Below, in pieces: positions 63,149 through 64,000 of a stretch of DNA of 64,000 bases. Within the stretch, counting starts at the first letter, position 1. Each line of letters begins with the position of its first letter. The DNA comes from Anaerolineales bacterium. GTDB lineage: Bacteria; Chloroflexota; Anaerolineae; Anaerolineales; E44-bin32. The stretch lies in contig JAFGNH010000140.1 of NCBI GenBank assembly GCA_016927115.1, forward strand, positions 1 through 64,000, in the 5' to 3' direction. Below the pieces are notes generated by a model. The model was not told the origin of the DNA. It ran no database searches and saw nothing but the letters and a program-made list of their open reading frames with translations. Made by a program: the position numbers and the translations under genes.

Positions 63149-64000
63149 ATGCGAAAATATCTGATGCTCCTTCTCCTTGCCTTCGGACTGGCTCTTTCCG
63201 GCTGCGACAGGCTTATGAATTTTCTCCAGACACCTACACCGACTCCCGGTGTTCAAACCACGGATTCACCTGCTCAGCCTGTCCAGAGCACACCCACACC
63301 TCGCTCACCGGATGAACTGATCATCTGGATAGACCCAATATTTGCTTCCGATACGGAAACCCCTGGCGGCCAGCTTCTCCAGGAACGGATTGCTGCCTTC
63401 GAGGAACTGCACCCCGGGATCACTGTCAATATGCGTATAAAAACTCGCAGCGGCCCCTCCGGATTGCTGGAAACACTCTCGAATATTGGCACAGCTGCTC
63501 CCAACCTCAACCCTGATCTGATTACCCTGAATCCAGAACTGCTGCACATGGCCTATATTCGCGGTCTCATCTACAGTATGGATGGAATCTACGAAGCACC
63601 CTCTGGTCCCGATTGGTACAGCTTTGCCGTGGATTCAGCCTGGATTGAAAATTCGTTCCTGTCCTTGCCCTTCGGCGCAGAAGCACAGGCTTTCGTCTAC
63701 CGCCGGGACCGCTATACGACTATTCCTAATGGGTGGTCTGAAATTCTGAATGGGGCAGCCCCTTTACTTTTCCCATCCGCAGACCCGGAGGCTGTATTCA
63801 CCATTGCTATGTATCAGGCGGCTGGAGGACAGCTCAGGGCTGAAGAGAATGCACTTCAGATTGATCGAACAACCCTGACCGACATCCTCTCCCTCTACTC
63901 AAGCGCTCGCTCGGCCGGCCTGCTGCCCACATCGGTATTGGAAATGGTTTCAAGCACAGAAACCTGGACAGCTTTCCACGAGGGTAGAGCCGGGATTGCA
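63149..64000 (+). CDS. Extracellular solute-binding lipoprotein (partial, runs off right edge)
   Basis: The first 284 codons of a secreted binding protein. It has a lipoprotein signal (MRKYLMLLLLAFGLALSGC, Cys 19), a Thr/Pro/Gln linker, then the start of a family 1 (sugar-type) ABC solute-binding fold: LIIWIDPIFASD, ERIAAFEELHPGITVNM (~82-98), DLITLNPELLHMA and SLPFGAEAQAFVYRRD (~180). The frame stays open to the last base, so the C-terminal half and any permease genes are outside the window. The probable ligand is a sugar or oligosaccharide, by family only. Confidence 0.88.
   Translation, partial: MRKYLMLLLLAFGLALSGCDRLMNFLQTPTPTPGVQTTDSPAQPVQSTPTPRSPDELIIWIDPIFASDTETPGGQLLQERIAAFEELHPGITVNMRIKTRSGPSGLLETLSNIGTAAPNLNPDLITLNPELLHMAYIRGLIYSMDGIYEAPSGPDWYSFAVDSAWIENSFLSLPFGAEAQAFVYRRDRYTTIPNGWSEILNGAAPLLFPSADPEAVFTIAMYQAAGGQLRAEENALQIDRTTLTDILSLYSSARSAGLLPTSVLEMVSSTETWTAFHEGRAGIA

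Overview
The window looks like a chromosomal segment of a Chloroflexota bacterium, most likely class Anaerolineae. The support is the partial 16S rRNA at the left edge, the many lipoproteins with Thr-Pro-Glu-rich linkers, the LysM and CAP surface proteins, the FHA/PP2C signalling proteins and a LexA with a Gram-positive-type SOS box. The class is inferred from reading alone and was not tested by a search.

Layout. 1-12000 (mostly minus strand): 5' third of a 16S rRNA gene with its promoter, a lipoprotein, recR-ybaB-dnaX, a Tat protein on plus, a LysM surface protein, an M20 peptidase, an Ldh2-type dehydrogenase, a J-domain protein, a PilZ protein and a beta-lactamase-fold lipoprotein that has lost its catalytic residues. 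12000-26400 is an accessory region with long non-coding stretches. It holds a very small NRPS locus (AMP-ligase-carrier, C-A-T-TE, Sfp-type transferase, with an SDR opposite), a decayed xanthine dehydrogenase fragment with an orphan promoter-operator before it, an MtmB-family methyltransferase homologue with Trp at the pyrrolysine position, a DUF3795 protein, a DUF559 nuclease between two opposed palindromes, and a free thioesterase related to the NRPS one. 25370-33520: tRNA-Met, tRNA-Gly, tRNA-Pro, a nucleoside deaminase, a SAM methyltransferase, lexA, a phosphodiesterase, a CPBP protease and xpt-guaA.

33700-41430 encodes a membrane signalling group: a 48-residue membrane protein, an FHA protein with a degenerate phosphothreonine pocket, an intact PP2C phosphatase, a PP2C-fold pseudophosphatase with a large sensor-like C-terminus, a CelD-type acyltransferase and a CoaE-GNAT fusion. 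41470-46565 (minus): CAP-LysM protein, Maf, a lipoprotein-anchored transpeptidase and RsgA. 46722-52557: a SAM-I riboswitch and terminator control a five-gene operon (cystathionine gamma-synthase, aspartate kinase, aspartate-semialdehyde dehydrogenase, two HAD proteins). Homoserine dehydrogenase is 3 kb further on. Together they run from aspartate towards cystathionine, but no homoserine-activating enzyme is recognisable. 53780-64000: rarA, hom, a HAD protein, an MFS transporter, a helicase-associated protein, a CheY-like regulator, uvrC, and the start of a solute-binding lipoprotein that runs off the right edge.

A theme across the window is leaderless expression. At least five genes have a -10 hexamer exactly six bases before the ATG and no Shine-Dalgarno sequence, and two more have slightly longer spacing.
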